Positions 53,084 through 61,641 of a DNA stretch of 64,000 nt are shown here, one piece after another. The translations under genes were made by a program, and so were the position numbers. Positions within the stretch are counted from its first letter, which is position 1; each line of letters opens with the position of its first letter. Origin of the DNA: Thermococcus onnurineus NA1 (GTDB lineage: Archaea; Methanobacteriota_B; Thermococci; Thermococcales; Thermococcaceae); NCBI RefSeq assembly GCF_000018365.1, contig NC_011529.1:1178001-1242000 (forward strand), given 5' to 3'. Under the pieces are notes generated by a model. The model was not told the origin of the DNA and ran no database searches. It saw only the letters and a list, made by a program, of their open reading frames with translations.

Positions 53084-53824
53084 ATGCTGAGGATTGCTGG
53101 AGATGACTTTATCAAGCGCTATCGTCTCGAATACAACCGCGAGGCCCTTGAGCATGTTAGGCCTTACATCGGCGAGAGGGCTTACTCCCGTCTCAGAGCC
53201 CTCCTGGAGTACCGCCTAACAGGTAAAGACTTCGACCGCTCACCCGTTGGTGAAAAAATAGTCCTGGCTTTCTCTGCCGGCTCTGACAGTACCTCAACCC
53301 TCAAAATCCTCCGCTGGGCTGGCTTCGAGGTTGTACCAGTTACGGCAAAGCTCCCCCAGATGAACGAAGGGGTTATCGAGAAGGCCAAAAGCTACGGCGC
53401 GGTTTTTGTTGATATTCCTGGTTATATTGAGGCGATGACTGAGCAGATGAACAAGGGTGCTCCGATCTGTGGCCGCTGCCATTCGATGGTCATAAAGGCC
53501 GTTGAGGACTACGCGAGAGAGATAGGTGCCAAAATCGTAGCCAGCGGTGACTTGCTGAGCTCTGGCCTTATTTCCATCTACAAGAACGGAGATCTGATAA
53601 CGCTTAACTTCCCGGCCTTTCTGGCCCTTGATAAAGCTGAGATAATCGAGCTGATTGGCGGCAAGTACGATCTCAAGTTTGGCTGCCCTCTCCTATGGGA
53701 AACCTTCAGAAAAGCCCCAAGTGTGAAGCGCTTCTCGATTCAAAGGGTTCTCCGTGAGCTCAGAGCCAGGGCAATAACCCCAAAAATAGCAGAGGCATTG
53801 ATATTCGATATCCTATCCCGTTGA
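53084..53824 (+). CDS. PP-loop ATP pyrophosphatase-family protein
   Basis: A 246-residue N-type ATP pyrophosphatase. The PP-loop is VLAFSAGSDSTSTLKILRW (S-x-G-x-D-S); a CGRCH motif (GAPICGRCHSMVIKAVEDYA) and GCPLLWETF add cysteines, and VASGDLLSSGLISIY follows. The family activates a substrate by adenylation; tRNA thiolation enzymes use the same fold with Cys, so tRNA sulfur modification is a fair guess. Start: the ATG at 53084; an A/T box GTTAATAAG is centred 27 bases before it, implying a leaderless message. The in-frame ATG at 53033 precedes the promoter. Confidence 0.82.
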   Translation: MLRIAGDDFIKRYRLEYNREALEHVRPYIGERAYSRLRALLEYRLTGKDFDRSPVGEKIVLAFSAGSDSTSTLKILRWAGFEVVPVTAKLPQMNEGVIEKAKSYGAVFVDIPGYIEAMTEQMNKGAPICGRCHSMVIKAVEDYAREIGAKIVASGDLLSSGLISIYKNGDLITLNFPAFLALDKAEIIELIGGKYDLKFGCPLLWETFRKAPSVKRFSIQRVLRELRARAITPKIAEALIFDILSR

Positions 53825-53887
53825 TTACCCATTTCTGACCCAAAAGGTTTAAATTTGTTATCTTGAACTTCGCTTAGGTGGTGAATT

Positions 53888-54418
53888 ATGGTAACCAAGG
53901 AAGAGGTAATGGAGAAGGTTAAAGCGGTAGTTGATGAGAAGTACGTTAAAGGGCTTGAAATCGGTGAGGATGGTTCTGTAACAATTACCCTCTCAAAAGA
54001 CACTCCGGACATCGACAACGTTCTCATAAGGCTCAACACTGAGCTCCAGAAGATCGAAGGAATTGGCACAATCACGATAAACCGTGAGAGGGACAAGCAG
54101 GTCGATGACAACGCCGAAGTAACAAGAGAAATGATACTCGAGAAGCTCAAGGAAGTCATCGACCCAGAAATTGGCGTTGATGTTGTCAATTTGGGCCTTA
54201 TATACGAGCTGAACATCAGGCCAGACAAGACAGTTTACGTCAAGATGACGATGACCACCCCTGGCTGCCCGCTGACGATGTGGATTCTCAGGGCTGTCGA
54301 GGATAAGATACTCGAGATTCCGGGCGTTAAAGACGCCGAAATCGAGCTCACCTTCGATCCACCGTGGACGCCGGACAGGATAAGCGATGAGTACAAAAAG
54401 AAACTCGGACTTTATTGA
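53888..54418 (+). CDS. DUF59/MIP18-family protein with duplicated front half
   Basis: A 176-residue protein. Residues about 80-176 form a DUF59 domain (EMILEKLKEVIDPEIGVDVV, NLGLIYELNIRPDKTVYVKM, TMTTPGCPLTMWILRAVEDK) with the conserved Cys of iron-sulfur assembly factors such as SufT and MIP18. Residues 1-75 have a similar length and pattern (EEVMEKVKAVVDEKYVKGLE, DGSVTITLSKDTPDIDNVLI) without that Cys and may be a decayed duplicate. Role: iron-sulfur cluster delivery, by inference; the ferredoxin gene 131 bases on is a plausible client. Start: ATG after GGTGGTGAATT. Confidence 0.88.
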   Translation: MVTKEEVMEKVKAVVDEKYVKGLEIGEDGSVTITLSKDTPDIDNVLIRLNTELQKIEGIGTITINRERDKQVDDNAEVTREMILEKLKEVIDPEIGVDVVNLGLIYELNIRPDKTVYVKMTMTTPGCPLTMWILRAVEDKILEIPGVKDAEIELTFDPPWTPDRISDEYKKKLGLY

Positions 54419-54543
54419 CCCATCCTGTCCCTCTCTGTTCATGAGAGTCCAATTTTTCTCCTTCTTCCACGAATTTTCGTCGTTTGGAGTCTTTTTCCTC
54501 GACGAAAAGTTTATATTCGCCGAAGTTCATCTAAAAGCGGTGA

Positions 54544-54753
<210 letters not shown>

Positions 54754-54937
54754 AGCCTCTCCTTTTTCATTCTCACTATTCGTCGTTTTCCTTCCCATTG
54801 CCCTTCAGTTTTTGGTACTCCTTTAAAATCTACAAGTTCTCAACAGTACCCTAACAACATAATAAAGGAATAAAAACAGCCCATCAGGCTCCCGTCAGCC
54901 ACGGGATCCATTGGGGCGGCCAATCCAATCTTCTCTG

Positions 54938-56110
54938 TCAGTCGAGTCCCAGCCCGAACCTCTCCGCTTGCTCAAGCACGTACTCCCTTATCTCCGTCGC
55001 CTTTGGAAGTTCTGCCACTATTTCACCGTTTTCAATGAGCGGCTTTAAGAGCGGCTCGACTTTCGCCCCACAGACTGGACATCTTTCCAGCTTTTTATCT
55101 GCTGGAACCCTGTGGTAATGGCCGTTCTCACAGCGGTATATCTGCTTCCTTCCGCTGAGCTTGCCACGCTTGGTGAAAGGCTTTCCTTCGATCTCGACTA
55201 TGTCAAGGGAGAAGTCTATAGGTTTCGCACTGGCTATGGACGAGCCAACGCCAAAAGCATCTGCGATGTCCACTATCTCCCTTATGCTCTCCTCGTTTAG
55301 GCCTCCACTGACGAAGATTTTAACGTGCTCGTAACCCCTTAGGTCGAGCTCCCAGCGGACCTCTTCGATTATCCTCCTGAAGTTGCCCCTCCTCGAGCCG
55401 GGCGTGTCGAGCCTCACCGCGGTCAGGCGTTCTCCTAAGGCTTCAGCTGCCATCAGAGCCTCAACCTTCTCGTCGCAGATGGTGTCAACCAGCGCTGTCC
55501 TTGGCACCTCCGGCTCGACGACCTCGTCGAAGTACTTCCAGGCCTTCACCTGGTCACCTACGGTAAGAATCAGCGCGTGAGGCATCGTTCCAACGGGCTT
55601 TTCACCTATCATCTCTGCCCCGAGAACGCCGCTCACCCCGTCGCAGCCGCCTATGAATGCCGAGCGGTCAATCATTGGGGCTATGGCAGGATGCATGTGC
55701 CTTATGCCAAAGGAATAGACTGGCTTGAAGTTCGCGGCGATCTTGACCCTCAATGCCGCGGTGGCTATACCGCTCGCCTGACTGAGCATTCCGAGTAAGG
55801 CAGTCTCGTAGATGCCGAATTCCTCGTAGTATCCTTCAATCTGAAGAACAGGCTCATAGGGGTGGAATATCGTCCCCTCTGGCATGGCGTAGACGTTCAC
55901 CGGCAGACCTTCGAGGAGCTTGGCAACTTCTTCGATTCCAGCCAGAACTCCCCACTTCCAGCCCTTTGGAAGTCCCGTCGTGGTTACGTCGGCGAAAACC
56001 TTCTTGTGGATGCCCTTTTTCTCAAGGATTTTCTTTGTCCTAATGAAGTAAACGTCAGTGGTCCTTCCGGCTTTTATATCTTCCTCGTGGGCGATATAGA
56101 AATCCCTCAT
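54938..56110 (-). CDS. Nicotinate phosphoribosyltransferase
   Basis: Joins nicotinate and PRPP to nicotinate mononucleotide for NAD synthesis. The 390 residues show DFYIAHEEDIKAGRTTDVYF near the start, FKPVYSFGIRHMHPAIAPMI (catalytic His region), TAVRLDTPGSRRGNFRRIIE, IFVSGGLNEESIREIV and the phosphate loop AFGVGSSIASAKP. Near the C-terminus, YRCENGHYHRVPADKKLERC plus PVCGAKVEPLL forms a zinc ribbon, a common addition in archaeal homologues. Start: ATG at 56110 after TTAGGTGAGGAAA; GTG 56119 is within the site. Confidence 0.92.
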   Translation of the reverse strand: MRDFYIAHEEDIKAGRTTDVYFIRTKKILEKKGIHKKVFADVTTTGLPKGWKWGVLAGIEEVAKLLEGLPVNVYAMPEGTIFHPYEPVLQIEGYYEEFGIYETALLGMLSQASGIATAALRVKIAANFKPVYSFGIRHMHPAIAPMIDRSAFIGGCDGVSGVLGAEMIGEKPVGTMPHALILTVGDQVKAWKYFDEVVEPEVPRTALVDTICDEKVEALMAAEALGERLTAVRLDTPGSRRGNFRRIIEEVRWELDLRGYEHVKIFVSGGLNEESIREIVDIADAFGVGSSIASAKPIDFSLDIVEIEGKPFTKRGKLSGRKQIYRCENGHYHRVPADKKLERCPVCGAKVEPLLKPLIENGEIVAELPKATEIREYVLEQAERFGLGLD

Positions 56111-56413
56111 TTTCCTCACCTAAAACAACTTTACCCCCCTCGATTTAAGGCTTTCCTCAGTTGAAAGGTCTAAGTAGTACCAAAACTGACCCCGTGGGTA
56201 GGTGAAATCATGGTCTGCACAATATACAACACCAAGTGATGCTCGACGGAGAAGGTCGCTCACTGGATGGCGGGGGCGATAAAGGACGTAACGTGAGGTA
56301 AAGTGGCCTGGGTCACCGAAAAACCCAATGTTGACGACCACAATCTGGTGATTATATAGGAACTGTCCTTTCACGCACTCGACGAGTGATTATCCCTAGG
56401 GACGGCGGCTTCC
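56111..56413. other. Gene-poor gap, possibly decayed sequence
   Basis: About 300 bases without a supported gene. A leftward frame of 84 codons (56120-56374, GTG start) has ordinary amino-acid composition (VSDLLRRASLGVVYCADHDF) but no ribosome site and matches no family I know. The other strand shows short broken frames such as MVCTIYNTK ending in TGA. I cannot tell a lost gene from chance. The left end holds the nicotinate enzyme promoter region. Confidence 0.35.
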
Positions 56414-57316
56414 TCAACTTAGTTTGAACGGTATCTCTGCCTCCCCACCTTTCTCGATTTTGTGAAGTTCCCGCCTGTAAGCCTCCAACGGTCGATCTTC
56501 AACCTTCAGGTAGCCCGCGAAGGTCTTTGGTATCTCCTCGAGCTCGTCGAAGAACCTCGGATAGTTCTTATCCCTGATGATATGGTGGTCGAGTATTATC
56601 TCCGCTCCTGTTTCGCGGATTATCTCGTTGAGGTTTTTAATGCCAGCCTGCCAGCTTCCCTCAGCGCGCTTACCGAGGTATGTCGGTGGTCCCCCAGTTA
56701 TGAGCAAATCTGGAACCTTCTCGATTATCCACTCTACAGATTTTCTGTTGAGCATCTGAATATCGCTCGCGTGGATTACTCTCTTAGAGCCGTCATCAAT
56801 GAGCGTCATCACAACGAAGCCGAGCCTGGAACCTTCGCTTCCATGGGGAACGGCTGGAGAGAACTCCAACTCAACGCCGCCGAGGTCAAAAGATTTGCCG
56901 TCCGCGAACTCAATCTTCCCCGCTATCGGTTCGGTGTTTTTGAGGAAGGCCCAAGCGCGCTTCCTCTGGCTGAAGTTTATGTTTTCCCGGGGGTGCTTTA
57001 TGAAGAGGGGCTTTCCCTCGTATATCTCCCTCGCGTAGCTCTCGCTTGAACTCTCGTACAGACCTTCGAAGAACGGTGTGTGGTGGTCGTAATGATAGTG
57101 GGAAATAACGACAACCTCACTCCTCCGCGCGTAGCCCTGAAGCTTCCGTCTCATCTTCTGGAGTACCTCCATCTCGGCCTTAGCCGGTGGAAGGCCGTAG
57201 CGCTTCGGCCCGAGGGCGACACCGGGGTCGATGAGGATTTTTATTCCAGAGGCCTCTACGAAGGTGGCTAAGCTCCTCACGCCGAGGCTCTCCGACGCGA
57301 GTGGGATGACGCGCAT
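56414..57316 (-). CDS. Metallo-beta-lactamase-fold hydrolase (UPF0282)
   Basis: A 300-residue metal hydrolase: IKILIDPGVALGPKRYGLPP near the start, the metal site VVISHYHYDHHTPFFEG, RVIHASDIQMLN, LLITGGPPTYLG and ILDHHIIRDKNYPRFFDEL with a second His pair. This matches the archaeal UPF0282 family, whose reaction is unknown. Start: ATG at 57316 after TTAGGTGATGGA. It is divergent from the truncated cas6. It is distinct from the UPF0173 enzyme at 16334. Confidence 0.9.
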   Translation of the reverse strand: MRVIPLASESLGVRSLATFVEASGIKILIDPGVALGPKRYGLPPAKAEMEVLQKMRRKLQGYARRSEVVVISHYHYDHHTPFFEGLYESSSESYAREIYEGKPLFIKHPRENINFSQRKRAWAFLKNTEPIAGKIEFADGKSFDLGGVELEFSPAVPHGSEGSRLGFVVMTLIDDGSKRVIHASDIQMLNRKSVEWIIEKVPDLLITGGPPTYLGKRAEGSWQAGIKNLNEIIRETGAEIILDHHIIRDKNYPRFFDELEEIPKTFAGYLKVEDRPLEAYRRELHKIEKGGEAEIPFKLS

Positions 57317-57367
57317 TCCATCACCTAACAAAATGGAGGGCCAAACCTTAATAAGCCCTACCCATTA

Positions 57368-57697
57368 GTGAGGTTGACCGATGATGAGTGGGATCTCTAC
57401 CCGAACGAGGAGGCATTCTTCGATAAGCTCCGCAAGGTCATGCTGATGCGCTACTCTGCGATCATGGGTTCCATGCCTGAGGATAGGGATTTCAGCATAG
57501 ATGTTATCAAGTTCAAGCCCGTCCGGATACTCGTTAAGGACACATACTATCGTGGCTCTCTGATGATATTCCGCTATCGCGGCTCCCTCGAGATAGCTCG
57601 CTTCGGCTATGAGAACGGCTTTGGAGAAAAAACCAGATATGGCTTTGGTATGGTCAAAGTGATTGACGAAGAACTAAGACGAGAAGACCAAGAGTAG
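57368..57697 (+). pseudogene. C-terminal half of CRISPR endoribonuclease Cas6
   Basis: The 109 codons match the second half of Pyrococcus Cas6 as I remember it: WDLYPNEEAFFDKLRKVMLM with RYSAIMG corresponds to the segment starting its second ferredoxin-like fold, and FGYENGFGEKTRYGFGMVKV is the diagnostic glycine-rich C-terminal loop. The first fold with the catalytic His, about 140 residues, is absent, and no repeat array or other cas gene is in the window. The frame starts at a GTG (or TTG at 57374) without a ribosome site, though an A/T box CTTAATAAG lies at 57348-57356. Its end overlaps the convergent mraY-like gene by 44 bases. It is either a remnant or a re-used RNA-binding half. Confidence 0.8.
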
Positions 57698-58562
57698 CCT
57701 CTACCAGCCAGACTATCGCGACAAGCTTCGGCTCGTTCACTCTTATTTTTCTCATTATCGTCCCCAAAAAGCTCGGATAAGGTGGTGCTTGGAGCGTCCC
57801 GTCCGGGAGGACTTTAGTTTTTCCGTGTCTTCTCACCCCAAAGCGTACACTTGTTGCCTTTATGATGAAGTCCAAAAAGTGTGGAATCAGGAGTATTGCA
57901 GTATAAACCTCGACTTTTCCAATAATCCCTATTAATCCTATAAGTGCCCCCATGCTGAGCGTTCCCGTGTCGCCGGGAAAGACTTTCGCTGGATACTTGT
58001 TCCAACGCAGGAAGCCGAGAGCCGCGCCGAGACCAGTAAGTGCAAGCAGTTGAGCATTTCCGTCTGTTATCAGTGCTAGGAAAAGAAGTGCTATGGTGGA
58101 GGTGCCGATCTCGAGTCCGTTGAATCCAGCAAGCATATTCACCAAGTTGGCTGAACCTGTTACAAAGAGCACGGCAAAGATGGGATAGAGTACCCCGAGA
58201 TTCAGGTCAAAGCCGAAGATATCGATATGGGATGAAACTCCTATGACGGCAACTGGGATTGATACGAAAAGTGAGAGAATGACCTTGTGAAGCTGCCTCA
58301 GATTGGTTAGATCATCAACAACGCCGATAATTCCGAAAAGGAGAAACACCGTTGTCGCCAGGGAAATCTTCTCGGTTAAAAACGGCGAAAGTGCAACTGG
58401 CAGGGCCAGGATAAGAGCGATCCCCCCCATCTCCGGCACTTCTGGCTGGTCAAGCTTGTGGATGTCCCTCCCGACAATGCCGGCTCTTCTCATCCTTTCC
58501 GCGATGTATGGCGTCATGATGAGTGTCAGAGTTAAACCTATAAGAGGAGCAACGACTATCAT
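57654..58562 (-). CDS. MraY/WecA-family phospho-sugar polyprenyl transferase
   Basis: A 302-residue membrane enzyme with about ten helices, transferring a sugar-1-phosphate (GlcNAc type) to dolichyl phosphate, the first step of lipid-linked glycan assembly. Marks: KLDQPEVPEMGGIALILALP, FGIIGVVDDLTNLRQLHKVI with the Mg2+ Asp pair, ANLVNMLAGFNGLEIGTSTI, and FPGDTGTLSMGALIGLIG. Start: ATG at 58562, six bases after AGGGGTG. It is divergent from the HAD-GT2 gene, 55 bases apart, and both act on lipid-linked sugars. Confidence 0.9.
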   Translation of the reverse strand: MIVVAPLIGLTLTLIMTPYIAERMRRAGIVGRDIHKLDQPEVPEMGGIALILALPVALSPFLTEKISLATTVFLLFGIIGVVDDLTNLRQLHKVILSLFVSIPVAVIGVSSHIDIFGFDLNLGVLYPIFAVLFVTGSANLVNMLAGFNGLEIGTSTIALLFLALITDGNAQLLALTGLGAALGFLRWNKYPAKVFPGDTGTLSMGALIGLIGIIGKVEVYTAILLIPHFLDFIIKATSVRFGVRRHGKTKVLPDGTLQAPPYPSFLGTIMRKIRVNEPKLVAIVWLVEATLGLLVLVLRQSL

Positions 58563-58617
58563 ATTAGACACCCCTCGGTGTTACAACGGCCCAAAAATAA
58601 ACCCTTCGGTGAAGACC

Positions 58618-59940
58618 ATGGATATAAGGCTCGTTGTCTTTGACCTCGACGGAACCCTCATCGGGGCACCAAAGCCTTTTGCCCAAGTCAAGGAGGAGCT
58701 TAAATCAAGGCTGCTGGAGATGGGAATCCCCCAGGATATCATTGGTGATCTCACTCCAATGTGCGAAAATCTCCATCGGATAGCGAAGGAAACGGGGAGA
58801 AGCTTTGAGGAGCTATACTCGATAATGGTCGGGCTCGAGGTGGGACGAATAGCGGAGAGCTTTCTCTTCGATGGCGTTCTCGACGTTCTGGAGTTCCTAA
58901 AGGCAAGGGGCATCCCAATGGCGATAATGACAAGGAGTTCCCGCGAGGCAACGATGAAGGCCCTCGAGATGAACGGTATTAAGGACTACTTCTCGTTGAT
59001 ATCCACCCGGGACGATGTTCCGGCCAGGGAAGTCAAGCCGAACGCTGGTCAGCTTGAAAGGATAATTACAGCCTTTGGGGTCGAGCCGAGCAAGGTTCTC
59101 GTCGTTGGAGATCACGGCTACGATATAATTCCCGCCCGGGAGCTAGGTGCGCTGAGCGTCATGATCACTGACCACACCGCTGGGAGGATGAGTTTTAGCG
59201 TTGAGGCGAAGCCGAACTTCGAGATTGAAACGATTAAAGGCCTCCTTCCGCTGTTGGAGAACCTATTGAGTACATACGTGGTCGTTCCTGCCTACAACGA
59301 GGAGAGAACCATTGGGACAGTTCTTGACGATCTCCTGCGCTACTTCCGGGCTGAAGAGATAATCGTCGTCAACGATGGCAGCAGGGACAAAACAGCCGAG
59401 GTAGCACGCTCCAGAGGCGTTCACGTCCTTACCCACCTTGTCAACCGAGGCCTCGGTGGGGCCCTTGGGACTGGCATTGCCTATGCCCTCAGGAAGAATG
59501 CGAGACTTATACTCACCTTTGATGCCGATGGTCAACACCTAGTGAGTGATGCCCTTCGTGTTATGAAGCCAGTCGCTGAGGGCAAAGCCGACTTTGCAGT
59601 TGGTTCGAGGCTCAAGGGCGACACGAGCGAGATGCCCTTCGTCAAGCGCTTTGGTAACTTCGTCCTTGATGCTATAACAGCGGTCTTCGCGCGGAAGTAC
59701 GTCAGCGACAGCCAGAGTGGACTGAGATGCTTCAGTCAGGAGTGTGCGTCAAAAATAACGATAACCTGCGACCGCTATGCAGTTTCGAGCGAGATAATCA
59801 TAGAGGCCTCGAGGAACGGTTGCAGGATTGTGGAAGTTCCCATTAAAGCAGTTTATACGGAGTACTCCATGAAGAAGGGCACAAACATCCTGGAGGGGGT
59901 TAAGATAGCCCTTAATCTGCTGTTCGATAAACTGAGGTGA
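58618..59940 (+). CDS. HAD phosphatase fused to GT2 glycosyltransferase
   Basis: A 440-residue fusion. Residues 1-215 are a HAD phosphatase (VVFDLDGTLIGAPKPFAQVK, IMTRSSREATMKALEMNG, VLVVGDHGYDIIPARELGAL). Residues 220-440 are a DPM1-like GT2 enzyme (TYVVVPAYNEERTIGTVLDD, IIVVNDGSRDKTAEVARSRG, LTFDADGQHLVSDALRVMKP, SDSQSGLRCFSQE) that should make dolichyl-phosphate hexose. The HAD part could dephosphorylate a sugar phosphate or the lipid carrier in the same route. Start: ATG at 58618 after CGGTGAAGACC; the frame open to 58303 crosses the divergent gene. The DUF2304 gene follows immediately. Confidence 0.88.
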   Translation: MDIRLVVFDLDGTLIGAPKPFAQVKEELKSRLLEMGIPQDIIGDLTPMCENLHRIAKETGRSFEELYSIMVGLEVGRIAESFLFDGVLDVLEFLKARGIPMAIMTRSSREATMKALEMNGIKDYFSLISTRDDVPAREVKPNAGQLERIITAFGVEPSKVLVVGDHGYDIIPARELGALSVMITDHTAGRMSFSVEAKPNFEIETIKGLLPLLENLLSTYVVVPAYNEERTIGTVLDDLLRYFRAEEIIVVNDGSRDKTAEVARSRGVHVLTHLVNRGLGGALGTGIAYALRKNARLILTFDADGQHLVSDALRVMKPVAEGKADFAVGSRLKGDTSEMPFVKRFGNFVLDAITAVFARKYVSDSQSGLRCFSQECASKITITCDRYAVSSEIIIEASRNGCRIVEVPIKAVYTEYSMKKGTNILEGVKIALNLLFDKLR

Positions 59941-59945
59941 TGGGT

Positions 59946-60311
59946 ATGTATGCGGTTCAGTACATAACTATAGTTATTGTTCTCGCATTGATGGTCTATG
60001 TGCTTGGAAGGTATGGGCGCAAGGAATTTGAGTGGGGAGACTTCCTGTTCTGGGAAGCACTCCTGCTTGGCCTCCTAATAGTCGCAATATTTCCTTTGGA
60101 GATAGCCAACGAAATAAAGCACATTCTTGGTCTTGGTAGAGGTCTCGATGCCCTCTTCGTTATAAGTATTGGCCTTGCATACATACTGATGTTCAGGGTT
60201 TATCTCGCTGTCGACAAAACCGAGCGCGAGATAACCGAGCTAACAAGGAAAATCGCCATGGAGCTGGAGGAGATAAACAAGCGACTGGAAAAAATAGAGA
60301 AGAACCTTTAA
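59946..60311 (+). CDS. DUF2304 membrane protein
   Basis: A 121-residue protein with three helices (YITIVIVLALMVYVLGRYG, LFWEALLLGLLIVAIFPLEI, ALFVISIGLAYILMFRVYLA) and a cytosolic coiled coil (EITELTRKIAMELEEINKRL). DUF2304 proteins commonly sit beside GT2 genes, as here, and are taken to be partners of dolichyl-phosphate sugar transfer. Start: ATG at 59946 with GAGGTGAT across the previous stop; the ATG at 59940 overlapping TGA is the alternative. The stop overlaps the convergent deaminase gene by four bases. Confidence 0.85.
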   Translation: MYAVQYITIVIVLALMVYVLGRYGRKEFEWGDFLFWEALLLGLLIVAIFPLEIANEIKHILGLGRGLDALFVISIGLAYILMFRVYLAVDKTEREITELTRKIAMELEEINKRLEKIEKNL

Positions 60312-60847
60312 TCCTCCACAAACTCTCCGAAGAGCTCCTCCAGGAAGAGCTTCACCCTCTCTTTCGGGAGTCTGAACTGCCTTATCTTCACTATTCCTTT
60401 CTCCTGTGCTTCCCTGAGGAGTACTTCAGTTGCCTCGTTGGGGTACATTTCCTCGTATACTATCTCCTTTATGCCTGCGTTGATGACTAACTTGAAGCAG
60501 GTGTCGCAGGGGAAGTGGGTGACGTAGAGAGTTGCCCCCTCGAGGCTTATGCCCTTTCTGGCTGCCATGGCTATGACGTTCTGCTCCGCGTGAACCGCCC
60601 TGTGGCAGTGGCCGTCCACTATGAGGCAGCCTACATCAATACAGTGCTCCATTCCCCTCGGCGCACCGTTGTAGCCTGTTGCAAGTATGTACCCGTCCTT
60701 GACGGCAACGGCGCCAACGCGGAGCCTTGGACAGGTTGCTCTAAGGCTCACAAGTTTCGCTATCAGCATAAAGTACTCGTCCTTGGTTGGCCTGATGCGC
60801 TTTATGCGCGCTGCCTTTTCCCGGTCTAGGAAGATTTCAACGCTCAT
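60308..60847 (-). CDS. Deoxycytidylate (dCMP) deaminase
   Basis: A 179-residue zinc deaminase of the CDD fold making dUMP from dCMP, supplying dTMP synthesis. Zinc ligands and the catalytic Glu: CHRAVHAEQNVIAMAARKG and YVTHFPCDTCFKLVINAGIK; LRVGAVAVKDGYILATGYNG and PRGMEHC add substrate contacts. Start: ATG at 60847, four bases after GTGAT; the ATG at 60853, overlapping the stop of the M48 gene, is the alternative. It trails the BlaI-M48 pair and is coupled to it only by position. Confidence 0.9.
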   Translation of the reverse strand: MSVEIFLDREKAARIKRIRPTKDEYFMLIAKLVSLRATCPRLRVGAVAVKDGYILATGYNGAPRGMEHCIDVGCLIVDGHCHRAVHAEQNVIAMAARKGISLEGATLYVTHFPCDTCFKLVINAGIKEIVYEEMYPNEATEVLLREAQEKGIVKIRQFRLPKERVKLFLEELFGEFVED

Positions 60848-60852
60848 AGCCA

Positions 60853-61635
60853 TCACTGCATGCGCCTGTTGAACAGGTTACTACCATTTATTTCAACCAA
60901 GATTCTGAATATTCTCTCATCATAACTTGGATGGGTCTCTATTATGGCTGTTTTCTGCTTCCTCTCTATTGCCGGCTCAATGCTCGGCAGCGAGCTCAGC
61001 CTGACTCCTATCCTGAGATCCTCGTAGTATTTAAGCTCCTCAAGGGCGCGCTTCAGGCTCATAGGGACGTCTAAGAGTCTGAGTGCGGTTTCGTCCGCCT
61101 GGAATTCCCTGTTCTTCAGGAAGCTAGCGCGGGTAACCTCGTAGAGTCCGTATAGTCCGAGTGCTGCTATTGTGACAGTGGGGCTGTGGGCTAGGAAAAT
61201 CAGCACCGCTGTGAACACAATCATAAGGTACCTGCCGTAGGCTATAATGGGAAACATCTTTGTGTCGCCATTCTTTATGTGGCCGAGTTCATGGGCGGCA
61301 ACGGCTAGTATTTCGTCTTGGTCAAGAACCTCGAAAAGTCCGAGGGAAAGGACCACCGTGTTCTTAAATGAGTATGCGTTTGGGATGTAGTCGTCAAGGA
61401 TGTAAACCCTTGGCATTGAGAGGCCTGCCTTCTTTGCCATTCTGGCTATGCCGTCGTAGAGCCAGGGGATCTCACTTCTTTCAAGGGGGATATAGTTACC
61501 CTTGATGTCGTGGGTGGAGACCCAGAGATAGAATGCGAAGATGAGGCCAAATGCCGTCAGTGATATCTTGAGGCCCAGTTCTTTTAGGGCCACTACTGCC
61601 AGCAGGACCTCTAGGGTTATTATGATGAAGAGCAT
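60853..61635 (-). CDS. HtpX/M48-type membrane metallopeptidase
   Basis: A 260-residue zinc peptidase anchored by N-terminal helices (LFIIITLEVLLAVVALKEL, ISLTAFGLIFAFYLW) and a mid helix pair (LMIVFTAVLIFLAHSPTVTI). Catalytic HELGH is in EILAVAAHELGHIKNGDTKM; the third ligand is probably the Glu of LKNREFQADETALRLL. M48 enzymes cut misfolded or signalling membrane proteins. It starts six bases after the stop of a BlaI-type repressor, an arrangement reminiscent of bacterial BlaI-BlaR1, where the membrane peptidase (M56) removes the repressor. Confidence 0.9.
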   Translation of the reverse strand: MLFIIITLEVLLAVVALKELGLKISLTAFGLIFAFYLWVSTHDIKGNYIPLERSEIPWLYDGIARMAKKAGLSMPRVYILDDYIPNAYSFKNTVVLSLGLFEVLDQDEILAVAAHELGHIKNGDTKMFPIIAYGRYLMIVFTAVLIFLAHSPTVTIAALGLYGLYEVTRASFLKNREFQADETALRLLDVPMSLKRALEELKYYEDLRIGVRLSSLPSIEPAIERKQKTAIIETHPSYDERIFRILVEINGSNLFNRRMQ

Positions 61636-61641
61636 CTTTCA

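Noticed and set aside
58303-58617. Extension of the HAD-GT2 protein upstream
   Set aside because: It overlaps the divergent MraY-like gene and its promoter; GGTGAAG before the ATG at 58618 decides the start.
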